From contig JAUIHI010000001.1 in the NCBI GenBank assembly GCA_030432295.1, forward strand, positions 372,001 to 436,000: a stretch of DNA of 64,000 bases. The letters are read 5' to 3'. Position 1 is the first letter of the stretch, and each line of letters begins with the position of its first letter. A model generated the notes under the pieces. That model did no database searches. It was not told the DNA's origin and saw only the letters and a program-made list of their open reading frames with translations. The DNA comes from Anaerolineae bacterium (GTDB lineage: Bacteria > Chloroflexota > Anaerolineae > Caldilineales > Caldilineaceae). Made by a program: the position numbers and the translations under genes. Positions 16,345 to 24,642 of the stretch are shown piece after piece.

Positions 16345-16443
16345 TGCCCTGTGGAAAAGATATGGCAGGTTTTCCGAAGCCTGCCAGGTCTGATCGCCGC
16401 CGCTCCCCACCATACGCCGCCCGCTAGGGAAGGAGAAAGCCAA

Positions 16444-17796
16444 ATGGTCGATCCCATCGAAGTCCAGGACATTCTTACGCAGGTGGGCAACCTGTTGGAT
16501 GCAGGGGAAACCACCCAGGCCATCCACATTTTGGAAGAGTTGCACCCCGCGGACAGTTCCGAGATTCTCTACGAACTCTCCCCCGAATACCAGGCCATTG
16601 TCCTGCGCCAGATGGAGGACGAACAGGCCGCGGATATGTTGGAGGAGATGGACGAGGAGGAGATGGCCGAGGTGGTCCAGAACCTCTCCGTCGGCGAGTT
16701 GGCCGATATTCTGGACGAGATGGAACCGGACATGGCCGCCGACCTGCTCGGCGAGTTCAGCGACGAGCAGACCGCGGCCCTGCTGGAAGAGATGGAGGAA
16801 TCCGACGACGTCGCGCCCCTGCTGGCCTACCCGGAGGATACCGCCGGCGGCATCATGAACACCCCCCGCCATATGCTGCGCCGCCAGATGACCGCGGCCC
16901 AGGCCATGACCTTTCTGCGCGAACACTACGCCGACGAGCACGACCTCTACTATCTCTATGTCCTGGACCGTCACCGACGGCTGGTGGGTATCGTCAGTCT
17001 GCGTGCTTTGGTCCTGGCCCTGCCCGATCAGACCCTGGACGAAATTATGGATCGGGATGTGCTGACCGTGCGGGTCGAGGCGGATCAGGAGGAAGTGGCC
17101 CGGCTGCTGGCCCGCTACAATCTCCTGGCCCTGCCGGTGGTGGACGAGGAAGATCACCTGCTCGGTCTGGTTTCGGTGGACGATGTGGTGGATGTGCTGG
17201 AAGAGGAAGCCACCGAGGACATCTATCGCCTGGCCCAGGTGAGCGGCGACGCCGAGATTTTCAGCCCCATCCACCGGGCTGTGGGCAACCGGTTGCCCTG
17301 GCTGGTGGTGAATATGGGCACGGCCTTTCTGGCTTCCAGTGTGGTGGCCTTTTTTGAAGGAACGATTGCCCAGGCCGCGCTCCTGGCCGCCTTTATGCCG
17401 ATTGTGGCCGGGCAGGGGGGCAACGCAGGAACCCAGACGATGACAATTATGATTCGCTCCCTGGCCCTGGGCGAAATTGAACTGCGCGACACCTGGCGCG
17501 CGCTCCTTCACGAAGTCGCGGTGGGGCTGGTCCACGGGCTGGTGATTGGCCTGCTGGTAGGTCTGATTGCTTGGTTCTGGAAGGGCAATGCGATGCTGGG
17601 GATGGTGATTGGGGTGGCGATGCTGGGCAATCTGCTGGTGGCTTCCTTTGCCGGTGTGCTCATCCCAATGATTCTGCGCCGGTTGAATGTGGACCCGGCC
17701 CTGGCCTCCGGCGTATTTGTGACCACCGCCACGGATGTACTCGGCTTTGGCTTCTTTCTGGGGCTGGCGAGCTATTACATTGCCTGGCTGGTGTAG
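16444..17796 (+). CDS. mgtE: magnesium transporter MgtE
   Basis: Mg2+ channel in the cytoplasmic membrane, 450 aa. It has the superhelical MgtE_N domain (residues 1-135, with repeated LEEM and ADLL acidic helices), a CBS pair (about 136-255; [15 protein letters not shown] and [19 protein letters not shown]) that senses Mg2+ and closes the pore, and a C-terminal membrane domain with five helices. The pore motif ends [15 protein letters not shown] near residue 325. ATG 16444 has AAGGAG 8 nt upstream and gives the family length; the open frame extends to 16291 through the terminator and is not used. The preceding terminator suggests attenuation control in addition to CBS gating. Confidence 0.95.
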   Translation: MVDPIEVQDILTQVGNLLDAGETTQAIHILEELHPADSSEILYELSPEYQAIVLRQMEDEQAADMLEEMDEEEMAEVVQNLSVGELADILDEMEPDMAADLLGEFSDEQTAALLEEMEESDDVAPLLAYPEDTAGGIMNTPRHMLRRQMTAAQAMTFLREHYADEHDLYYLYVLDRHRRLVGIVSLRALVLALPDQTLDEIMDRDVLTVRVEADQEEVARLLARYNLLALPVVDEEDHLLGLVSVDDVVDVLEEEATEDIYRLAQVSGDAEIFSPIHRAVGNRLPWLVVNMGTAFLASSVVAFFEGTIAQAALLAAFMPIVAGQGGNAGTQTMTIMIRSLALGEIELRDTWRALLHEVAVGLVHGLVIGLLVGLIAWFWKGNAMLGMVIGVAMLGNLLVASFAGVLIPMILRRLNVDPALASGVFVTTATDVLGFGFFLGLASYYIAWLV

Positions 17797-17864
17797 GGGA
17801 GACAGCGGACGACAGACCGCCGACCGCGGAAAACGGTGCTTCGGTCAAGAATTATGTGGAATCT

Positions 17865-17936
17865 GTAGGTGCGGTTTCTAACCGCACAATTGAGGGATGT
17901 CCCAAAATGTGCGGTTAGAAACCGCACCTACTTTTT
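17865..17936. terminator. GTAGGTGCGGTTTCTAACCGCAC palindrome, bidirectional terminator-like
   Basis: The left arm GTAGGTGCGGTTTCTAACCG and a matching right arm ending CGCACCTAC are about 20 bp each and are followed by TTTTT. They lie between the convergent mgtE and aminotransferase genes. The arms themselves contain a smaller GTGCGGTT/AACCGCAC palindrome. Confidence 0.7.
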
Positions 17937-18002
17937 GTCATTTCGTTGAACAGTTACGGGCCGCGGAAAATTGCCAGCCGTCCGCGGTCCGCGGTCCGCC
18001 GT

Positions 18003-19172
18003 CTATTGATCCAGCATCCGCGATAGTCGGGCGTGGGCCTCGCGCAGGGTCTCGATCCGTTTGGGGAAGGCGAAGCGCACCGAGCCGTCGCCGTAGCCGG
18101 GCACTGTGTAGAAGTTCGTGCCAGCCACCGCAGCCACCCGGATTTCCGTCGTCAGCCAGTGGGCGAAACGATCTGCGGGCCAGTCGGACTGGGGTGCGTC
18201 GATACTCGTGTAGTCAGCCAGGGTGTAGTAGGCGCCTTCGGGCCGCACAGCCTGAAAGCCTAGGGTGTATAGCACATCCATCATCACATCCCGCCGCTCG
18301 TGATAGTCGGCCAGATGCTTTGTGTAAAAAGACGGGGGCAGGGCCAGAGCTGCCACCGCCGCGGCCTGCAGGGGCGTGGGCGCGCAGATGGTCATATAGT
18401 CGTGGATGGGGCGGATGGCGTTGATCAGCGGCTCCGGCGCGATGATGTGGCCCAGCCGCCAGCCGGTCATGGCATAAGTCTTGCCCATCCCGCCGCAGGT
18501 CACAGTCCGATCTCGCACAGCCTCGTAGCTCCCCGGCGAAACGTGCACCCGCCCGTCGTAGAGAATCTGGTCGTAGATTTCGTCGGTGATCAGCACCAGA
18601 TCGTGGCGCAGGACCAGATCGATAATCCCCTGCACCTCTTCCGCATCAAAGACCCGGCCCGTGGGATTGTGAGGGGTATTGAAAAGGATGGCCCGGGTCT
18701 TGGGTGTAATGGCCCGCTCGATACGCGCCGGATCGATGCGATAGTCGGGCTTTTCCAGGGGCACAGAGACGGGCACGGCCTCGGCCAGCACAGCCGCGGG
18801 GCGGAAATTTTCGTGGGCAGGCTCGATGATAATTATCTCCTCGCCGGGGTCGAGCAGGGCCAGGAGGGTGGCTGTAATCGCTTCGGTCACACCGCAGACC
18901 ACTGCCACGTGAATGTCCGGGTCCACCTCCCAGCCCAGTTGCCGGGTATATTTCTCGGCTAGGGCTTTGCGTAAGGGTGGGTAGCCCCAGGTGACGGTGT
19001 ACTGGTTCACCCCATCCCGGATGGCCTTGACCGCGGCTTCGATCACCTCCTCCGGCGGGTTGAAGTCGGGGAAGCCCTGGCTGAGATTGATGGCGTCGTG
19101 CTTCATGGCCAGACGGGTCATCTCCCGGATCATCGATTCCTGAAAGCGGCTGGTGCGGGCGGCTACGTGCAT
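18003..19172 (-). CDS. class I/II pyridoxal-phosphate aminotransferase
   Basis: 389-aa fold-type I aminotransferase, cytoplasmic, close to aspartate, kynurenine or glutamine transaminases. Visible are NLSQGFPDFNPP near the N-terminus, the cofactor Asn and Asp/Tyr (FNTPHNPTGRVFDAEE; ITDEIYDQILYDG), the Schiff-base Lys in GGMGKTYAMTGWRLGH, and the carboxylate-binding Arg in GDGSVRFAFPKR. ATG 19172 is used because TTTGGAG lies 7 nt upstream; the longer frame to 19205 begins in a repeat. The substrate pair is not determined. Confidence 0.9.
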   Translation of the reverse strand: MHVAARTSRFQESMIREMTRLAMKHDAINLSQGFPDFNPPEEVIEAAVKAIRDGVNQYTVTWGYPPLRKALAEKYTRQLGWEVDPDIHVAVVCGVTEAITATLLALLDPGEEIIIIEPAHENFRPAAVLAEAVPVSVPLEKPDYRIDPARIERAITPKTRAILFNTPHNPTGRVFDAEEVQGIIDLVLRHDLVLITDEIYDQILYDGRVHVSPGSYEAVRDRTVTCGGMGKTYAMTGWRLGHIIAPEPLINAIRPIHDYMTICAPTPLQAAAVAALALPPSFYTKHLADYHERRDVMMDVLYTLGFQAVRPEGAYYTLADYTSIDAPQSDWPADRFAHWLTTEIRVAAVAGTNFYTVPGYGDGSVRFAFPKRIETLREAHARLSRMLDQ

Positions 19173-19290
19173 AGGATTCTCCAAATAAAGGGCGCGGATG
19201 GACACGGATAGGAGAGATTTTCACGGATTTGGTTTTTGGATTGTACTCGATTCGTGGGGGAAGGGAAAATCGGCAGACGGAGCCACTTTC

Positions 19291-19299
19291 TGCTATACT
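19291..19299 (+). promoter_or_regulatory. candidate -10 promoter for the DUF368 gene
   Basis: TGCTATACT, an extended -10 form, 255 bp before the start codon and ahead of a large palindrome that would be in the leader. Confidence 0.3.
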
Positions 19300-19352
19300 T
19301 TTCTGCTGATACTCAACCTGGCGCAGCCAGAACCAAAGAGAGATTTGTAAAC

Positions 19353-19524
19353 ACGGATGAAAAGAAACACGGAACGCTTTGCATTCTATAGTTTTTCAGA
19401 TAATCATTTGTAGGGGCGCTGCTTGCTGCGCCCGGCACACCAGAGGGGGGCGCAGCAAGCAGCGCCCCTACAGTGCAAATCTTTATCTGAAAAACGATAT
19501 CCGTGTTTCTTTTCATCCGTGTAT
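19353..19524. repeat. nested palindromes (three repeat families one inside another)
   Basis: Outer arms ACACGGATGAAAAGAAACAC and a match near 19500-19522 enclose middle arms GTTTTTCAGATAATCATTT / AAATCTTTATCTGAAAAAC, which enclose inner arms GTAGGGGCGCTGCTTGCTGC / GCAGCAAGCAGCGCCCCTAC. Apart from the -10 box at 19291-19299, nothing else was recognised in the 380-bp gap between the flanking genes. The inner palindrome recurs at 54602-54659. Confidence 0.8.
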
Positions 19525-19554
19525 ACAAAAGACTTCTCAGAATAGGCAAGGAAA

Positions 19555-20511
19555 ATGGCAAAGAGCAGCAGCAAAAATGAGGAAGTGATTTTGGGCCGAT
19601 CCCGCACGCCCGTTGAATATGCAGGGCTGGTGGCCCGGGGCTTTGTAATGGGTTCGGCGGATGTGGTCCCCGGCGTCTCCGGCGGCACAATGGCCTTTAT
19701 TCTGGGTATCTACGAAGAACTGATCAACAGCATCCGGGCCGCGGCACGCCCGCCCTTCTGGAAGGCGCTGATCGGACTGCGCATCGGTGAGGCCCTGAAG
19801 GCGGTCAACGCTGGCTTTCTCATCGCCCTCTTTGCCGGGATTCTCCTGGCCATTCTTTCCTTGGCAAAAGGGCTGGAATGGCTGCTGGAAAACCAGCCTG
19901 TCTATCTGTGGAGTTTCTTCTTCGGGCTGGTGTTGGCTTCCGTCTGGACAGTCAGCAAACGCATTCCCCGCTGGTCGCCGCTCCTGGCAAGTGCGTTACT
20001 GGTGGGCGCAGTGGGCGCGTATATCGTCGTCGGTCTCGTCCCGCTGCAGACGCCGGAAAGCGCCTGGTATCTCTTCCTCTCCGGCGCACTGGCCATCTGT
20101 GCGATGATTCTGCCCGGCATCTCCGGCTCGTTTATCCTCGTCCTGCTGGGCAAATACCAGTTTGTGCTGGGCGCGGTCAACCAGCGAGATTTTGTAACGA
20201 TCGCGATTGTCGGTGCAGGAGCGGTGATTGGGCTGGTCAGTTTTGCCCAGGTGCTGGGCTGGCTCTTCAAACGCTATCACGACCTGGCCGTGGCTCTGCT
20301 CACCGGGCTGATGGTGGGCAGCCTGCGCAAAATCTGGCCCTGGAAAGAGGTGCTCGCCACCATCACCGACCGTCACGGCGCTCTCATCCCCACAGTCGAG
20401 GCCAATGTACTGCCCGCCACTTTTGGCAGCGAAGTGCTCATCGCTCTGGGGCTGGCGGTTGTGGGCTTCGCGCTGGTGTTGCTCTTGGACAGACTCGCGA
20501 ACCAAAAATGA
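19555..20511 (+). CDS. popT: DUF368 membrane protein, polyprenyl-phosphate translocase (PopT) family
   Basis: 318-aa integral membrane protein with about 8-10 hydrophobic segments. The signature MGSADVVPGVSGGTMAFILG near residue 32 and the later repeat MILPGISGSFILVLLGKY define DUF368. Members of this family (PopT) have been shown to recycle undecaprenyl phosphate across the membrane for cell-wall and glycan synthesis. That fits the presence of a polyprenyl-phosphate-type glycosyltransferase (GT39) in the same window, although the genes are not linked. The GGAAA before the ATG is a modest ribosome-binding site. Function is by family, not direct evidence. Confidence 0.88.
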   Translation: MAKSSSKNEEVILGRSRTPVEYAGLVARGFVMGSADVVPGVSGGTMAFILGIYEELINSIRAAARPPFWKALIGLRIGEALKAVNAGFLIALFAGILLAILSLAKGLEWLLENQPVYLWSFFFGLVLASVWTVSKRIPRWSPLLASALLVGAVGAYIVVGLVPLQTPESAWYLFLSGALAICAMILPGISGSFILVLLGKYQFVLGAVNQRDFVTIAIVGAGAVIGLVSFAQVLGWLFKRYHDLAVALLTGLMVGSLRKIWPWKEVLATITDRHGALIPTVEANVLPATFGSEVLIALGLAVVGFALVLLLDRLANQK

Positions 20512-20518
20512 TAATAGG

Positions 20519-20653
20519 ATGCTGAGATGATGGGGAACGCAACGCCCCACCATCTCAGGGGTGACGATTAAATAAATGGGACAGCCTTCCGGGAAGCGGC
20601 CACAAAATCAAGGAGTGCGGAAGAAGATTTGGCCGCTTCCCGGAAGGTCGAAA
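20519..20653. repeat. two unrelated palindromes in the 513-bp gap before the SET gene
   Basis: The first (20519-20567) pairs GATGCTGAGATGATGGGG with CCCCACCATCTCAG. The second (20578-20653) pairs GACAGCCTTCCGGGAAGCGG with CCGCTTCCCGGAAGG. After them come CCCAATCCCCGATCCCC words (20701-20748). The rest of the gap holds the promoter candidate at 20765-20792. Confidence 0.65.
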
Positions 20654-20764
20654 TCGACCACTTATTTGATCGCCAATCCTCAGCATCCCAGCCCCCGTGG
20701 GCAATTCCCAATCCCCGATCCCCGATCCCCAATCCCCAATCCCTTCACAAATCCCTCTCCATAT

Positions 20765-20792
20765 TTGACTTGTGGGACAGCTATTCTACAAT
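20765..20792 (+). promoter_or_regulatory. candidate promoter upstream of the SET-domain gene
   Basis: TTGACT (20765-20770), a 16-bp spacer and TACAAT (20787-20792), the same -35/-10 words as the tRNA-Arg promoter. It lies 233 bp before the chosen GTG, so a leader or another unseen short gene may intervene. Confidence 0.45.
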
Positions 20793-21024
20793 GAATTGGC
20801 TTCTCTCCATCCGTACCAGATAGTACCGAGTAGAATCCGATAGCGTTACGTTTTAGGGTCGTCGAGAATCGTCCCATACCACCAACGGGACGTACCCTCC
20901 AGATCATTGACGTTTGATTGCAAACGAAGATGATACCGACGGCTACTGCAAAGATGGCGCGGGAGAAGCAAATGTGGGCGAGCCGTTCGTCCATTTCTTT
21001 GCACAAGACAACTGGAGACCGAAA

Positions 21025-21534
21025 GTGATTGGAATTGGGTATCATGACCTGAAGGGTCGCGTGGTGTTGGCGACGGAGTACATTCCGTCTGGGGTAGCCG
21101 TCTGTTCGTCGAAGATTCGGGGACTGGCCCCGGAGCGGGATATGTACAGCCTGCAAAAAGAGGAGGATGTCCATCTCTACATCGATGAGCCGGGCCAGAT
21201 TTTCTCCCACAGTTGTGATCCGAACCTGACCGTGCGGGACAACGAGTATGGCGCATTCGATTTTGTAACTGTGCGCCCGGTGGTAGAAGGGGAGGAGCTT
21301 TCTTTCCACTACGGGATGAGCGAGGCCGAGTCGGTGGCGGTGGCCGCCTGCTGCTGTGGATCGGCCAAATGCCAGGGCCGCTCCGTCGGCTTCTGGGAGT
21401 TGACCGATGAGCAGCAGGCCGAGTTGGTGCGCCTGGGCGTCTCTGACTTCCTGCGCCGCTGGTACGAGGGCACACCCCGGCCTGTGATGGCCCAGGGCTA
21501 CCAGCCCTACGCCGCGCTGCAAGCGCAGATGTAA
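21025..21534 (+). CDS. SET-domain protein
   Basis: About 169 aa, almost entirely a SET domain. The N-terminal strand KGRVVLATEYIPSGVAV corresponds to SET-N; the core carries FSHSCDPNLTVRD, the S-adenosylmethionine-binding/pseudoknot motif, then EGEELSFHYGMSE and a post-SET-like Cys cluster (CCCGSAKCQGR). SET proteins are usually protein-lysine methyltransferases; a bacterial one of this size might modify a ribosomal or DNA-associated protein, but no target is evident. GTG 21025 is chosen because GGAG lies 7 nt upstream and the domain starts at once; the open frame reaches back to 20914. Catalytic competence was not tested by alignment. Confidence 0.75.
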   Translation: MIGIGYHDLKGRVVLATEYIPSGVAVCSSKIRGLAPERDMYSLQKEEDVHLYIDEPGQIFSHSCDPNLTVRDNEYGAFDFVTVRPVVEGEELSFHYGMSEAESVAVAACCCGSAKCQGRSVGFWELTDEQQAELVRLGVSDFLRRWYEGTPRPVMAQGYQPYAALQAQM

Positions 21535-21540
21535 GTGGAA

Positions 21541-21602
21541 CGACCATAAAGGCACGAAGACACAAAAGATTTATTTCTTTGTGTCTTCGTGCCTTTGTGG
21601 TT
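21541..21602. repeat. AAAGGCACGAAGACAC inverted repeat between convergent genes
   Basis: CATAAAGGCACGAAGACACA and its complement form a hairpin that ends exactly at the exonuclease stop codon. Same family as 15837-15904 and 42703-42770; probably a bidirectional terminator for SET and the exonuclease. Confidence 0.75.
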
Positions 21603-22164
21603 ACGAAGCCCCGGCCATTGCCTCCAGGACAGCCCGTGCCAACAGAGCGTCGGCCCCGGCCCGGTGGCTGTTGGGTAGCTGTATCCGGCATTGGCGTGCT
21701 GCTTTTTCCAGGCTCTGCCACCTGAAATCCCCATAGCTGCCCTGCTCCCCGAAGAACTCCGCGTACAATTTCATAATGCAAAAGGCGTTGGAACCCGCCG
21801 CTCCGTTGGCCACTTTGTGTGCGGCGTGGGACTGGGCAATCATCCGCAGATCGAACTCAGCGTTGTAGATGCCCACCCGCCGCCCATTCAATAGCACCTG
21901 AATCTGGGGCCAGAGTTCGGCCCAGGTGGGCGCGTCGGCCACCATTGCGTCGCTGATGTGGTGGACCCGTGTGGCGTCCCAGGGGATGCGCCGGGTGGGT
22001 TTGACCAGACTGTCCAGCAGCACTGCGCCGTCGTGATCGATGAGGGCAACTTCCACAATTTCGGCCCGCTTGTCCAGACCGGTGGTCTCCGTGTCCAGAT
22101 AGAGGGGGCGGTCGGCCAGAATTGCCTGTGCCCGCTGTATAACTGCCATCTGTCTTGGGTTCAT
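21601..22164 (-). CDS. DEDDh 3'-5' exonuclease (DnaQ/epsilon-like)
   Basis: 187-aa exonuclease-fold protein. Exo I motif YLDTETTGL (Asp and Glu), Exo II in GIYNAEFDLRM (Asp), and Exo III HRAGADALLARAV (His and Asp) give a complete DEDDh set. It resembles stand-alone epsilon-like exonucleases used in proofreading, repair or RNA turnover. ATG 22164 is chosen because GAGGTG lies 5 nt upstream; the ATG five codons earlier overlaps that site. The gene's stop lies at the edge of a repeat hairpin. It is not adjacent to any polymerase gene. Confidence 0.88.
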   Translation of the reverse strand: MNPRQMAVIQRAQAILADRPLYLDTETTGLDKRAEIVEVALIDHDGAVLLDSLVKPTRRIPWDATRVHHISDAMVADAPTWAELWPQIQVLLNGRRVGIYNAEFDLRMIAQSHAAHKVANGAAGSNAFCIMKLYAEFFGEQGSYGDFRWQSLEKAARQCRIQLPNSHRAGADALLARAVLEAMAGAS

Positions 22165-22277
22165 CCAATCACCTCGCATATCTATTGGTAGACGTGTAGG
22201 CTATTCTACAGCATCTGGGACCATCTACGCCTATTCTAGGCTGTGCAATGTCAACACCCATCCCAAAGGAATCTCCA

Positions 22278-22937
22278 ATGGCGCAACGTAAGAAAATGAG
22301 CCAAACCCAGCGTGCAGCCAGCCAACCCCAGGGGAAACGCAGCAGGCGTCTAGTCGGTGTTCTGGTGGGCGTGGCACTCTTCGCTGGCTTCGTCTTTCTC
22401 CTCTGGCAGCAGACAACCGGTGGCCCCACCCTCTCTGCCGAGGATGTGCCCGATCCCGCGTTAGGGCCAGCAAACGCGCCGATTGAGATTGTCGAATACA
22501 GTGATTTTGGTTGTCCAGCCTGCAAGGGCTGGCACAGCGCGGGGATTGCAGCCCAATTGCAGGAAACCTACGGGGACAAAATACGTTTCGTCTGGAAGGA
22601 TTTCCCTGTGGTCACCCCCTATTCGCCCAAAGCTGCCGAGGCGGGCCATTGCGCGGCACAGCAGGGCAAGTTCTGGGAGTATCACAACTATCTCTTCGAA
22701 TCCACCACAAACCTGCGCGACGACGGGCTGAAAGCCGCCGCGGCCAGCCTTGGATTGGACCAGTCTGCCTTCGACACCTGTCTGGATTCGGGCCAGATGG
22801 CCGGGAAGGTGCAGGCCAACGACAACGCGGCCCGGCGTTTAGGGATGCGGGGTACGCCGGGTTTCACCTTCAACGGCCAGGTGCTGCCCGCGCCGCCCTC
22901 CTTCGCCCAGTTGGCCCAGATGATTGACAGCCAGTAG
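22278..22937 (+). CDS. membrane-anchored DsbA-like thiol oxidoreductase
   Basis: 219 aa. A basic N-terminus (residues 1-33) is followed by one hydrophobic segment (VGVLVGVALFAGFVFLLW), so the protein is probably anchored with its domain outside. The thioredoxin-fold domain has the redox motif CPAC in EYSDFGCPACKGW, a helical insertion typical of DsbA/BdbD proteins, and the cis-Pro segment GMRGTPGFTFNGQ. Likely introduces disulfides into exported proteins. ATG 22278 has AAGGA 7 nt upstream, better than the ATG at 22248. It is divergently oriented from the exonuclease and ends before a strong terminator. Confidence 0.9.
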   Translation: MAQRKKMSQTQRAASQPQGKRSRRLVGVLVGVALFAGFVFLLWQQTTGGPTLSAEDVPDPALGPANAPIEIVEYSDFGCPACKGWHSAGIAAQLQETYGDKIRFVWKDFPVVTPYSPKAAEAGHCAAQQGKFWEYHNYLFESTTNLRDDGLKAAAASLGLDQSAFDTCLDSGQMAGKVQANDNAARRLGMRGTPGFTFNGQVLPAPPSFAQLAQMIDSQ

Positions 22938-22980
22938 CATCGAAGCCGCGTTTGCCACCGATTCCCACATAAGCTGAGAC

Positions 22981-23015
22981 GTGAAAGGTGAGATCGAATT
23001 TCGATCTCACCTTTC
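22981..23015. terminator. perfect hairpin terminator between convergent genes
   Basis: GAAAGGTGAGATCG and CGATCTCACCTTTC are perfectly complementary with an AATT loop, followed by ATTTTAT. It serves the DsbA-like gene and possibly the giant gene on the other strand. Confidence 0.85.
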
Positions 23016-24642
23016 ATTTTATCCGTTCCAATTATCACTGCCTACGCAATACGTGGCACTCAGCACACAGCGTTCACTACACTCTCCCCTACCGCCCCAC
23101 CATCGGCAGGAAGAGGTTTCGCTCCGGCAGACCCGCTGTCACCGAATCCACCTCCACCGGTCCATAGAGATTGAGATTGCCGTCGCTCTCGATCTCTTGC
23201 AGCCAGTACCAGTCACCCTTCTGGCCATCCGGGTCAAAGAAGCTGTACGATGCCCCGTTGCCATTGCGCCCCGCGGCGGGGATTACCCCCGGTGTCACCC
23301 GTACGCCGTCGCTCCAAAGATTGTTGGGTGTACGCCAGAGGTGGAAGCCCCAGGCGTTGACCTCCGCGCCTGTGAGCCACTGCAACTGCACCCCGGCTGG
23401 CTGGCTGCGGGCCGTGAAGCGCAGCAGCGTCACCGCGGTCGGGTCCAGGGGGTTGGCCGTCTGACTGGTGTTGGCATTGTCACCGGTCTGGTCGCTACGC
23501 ACAACACCGCGCAGGATAATCACCGGTACTTGCAGGTCCCCATTCACCACCACCCGCAACTGGCGGGTATCGACGCCGCCCCGGGGCAGTGTGCCCAACG
23601 CCCATTGAACCGGCGGTGTTTGGGCCTGGGGGCCGGGCAGTCGGGCCTGGGAGTTGTCCGGACAGCTCTCCACAACTGTGGTACCGTCCGATGGCTCCGC
23701 TGTTAAAGTCGTGCGGGTCAGGTCCATCCCGCCTGTGTTGGTCGTGATCAGATCGTAGACAATGCAGTCGCCTGGACGCACATTCGAGGAGGGCTGCGGG
23801 ACGCTTTCGATGGTCAAGTCCACCGCGGCTACCGCTATTTCCACCTGGGCCTGCCCAGTCACCAGCGCTGCTGGATCGCCGTTTTCGTCCAGTGCAAACA
23901 GGAGTTGCAGCGTATTCATCACCGGTGATTGAGCGGTTGTCACTGTAAAGCCGATTGTGTATTCCAGCGTATTGCCGGGCAACAGATCGCCCAGCGCATC
24001 CGTCACATCGGCCCATTCTGCGCGCCCGGGGCTGTTCTGGTCGGGCGTGATTTGGGCGTTGCGGAAAGCCAGTTCGTTGTCACTGTAGACATCTGCCGCT
24101 CGTATCAGGTCCAGCCGGGTGTCGCCTGTATTGGCGATGCGCAGGGTGAAGGTGATGGGCACATTCTGCACGGCAAAGGGGTTGCTGCCTGCCAGGGATT
24201 TGCTCACGGCCAGAGAAGGGGCGGTGATTCGCACAGCCGCGCTGGCCTGCGTTTCTTGGGCCGGATGACCGCCGCTGTCGGTGGCACCAGCCACCCGGGC
24301 ATTCTGGACAGTGGCCTTGTTCGCCAGCAGGTCAGTGCTCGCCAGTGCCCGGTAGCGGATCGACACTTGGAGAATCCCGCCCACAGCCAGCGGAGTGTCC
24401 TGGGCCAGATTCGTCCAGACAAGCTGACCGCCGTTGCTGCTGGTCGGCGCAGGCTGTGCATCCAGGAAGGTGAGATAGCCAGCGTCGAAGGTCTCAGTCA
24501 GGGGAAGGGTCGCCAGCACAGAATCACCTGTGTTGGTGATGCGAACTGTAAAAGTGACTTCCTGGCCGACAGTGACAATCCCGTCCTGGGCCATACTGTT
24601 CCGTACAAGTTCCAGCCCCAGGGCCAGCGCGGGGGAGGGACT

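Larger units (their letters stand above)
15957..16443 (+). promoter_or_regulatory. long structured 5' leader of mgtE, candidate Mg2+-responsive attenuator
   Basis: The leader holds several potential hairpins: GAATC/GATTC (about 15985-16000), CCGGC/GCCGG (16059-16078), CCTGCTC/GAGCAGG (16101-16119), and a CCTCCC/GGGAGG pairing (16095-16100 with 16152-16157) that would enclose the previous hairpin in a branched structure. It ends in a Rho-independent terminator (16319-16344) placed 100 nt before the mgtE start. It also carries an ORF rich in Pro, Asp and Glu at its start. I do not see the conserved words of the M-box (ykoK) riboswitch, so this is either a diverged or a different regulator. The transcript start is inferred. 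Confidence 0.5.

Noticed and set aside
15957-16443. M-box (ykoK) riboswitch upstream of mgtE
   Set aside because: The expected position and terminator are there, but I do not see the conserved M-box words; kept only as an unclassified leader until a covariance search is run.
15706-17535. 609-codon minus-strand frame opposite mgtE
   Set aside because: Shadow; His/Gln-rich composition follows from antisense of acidic MgtE helices.
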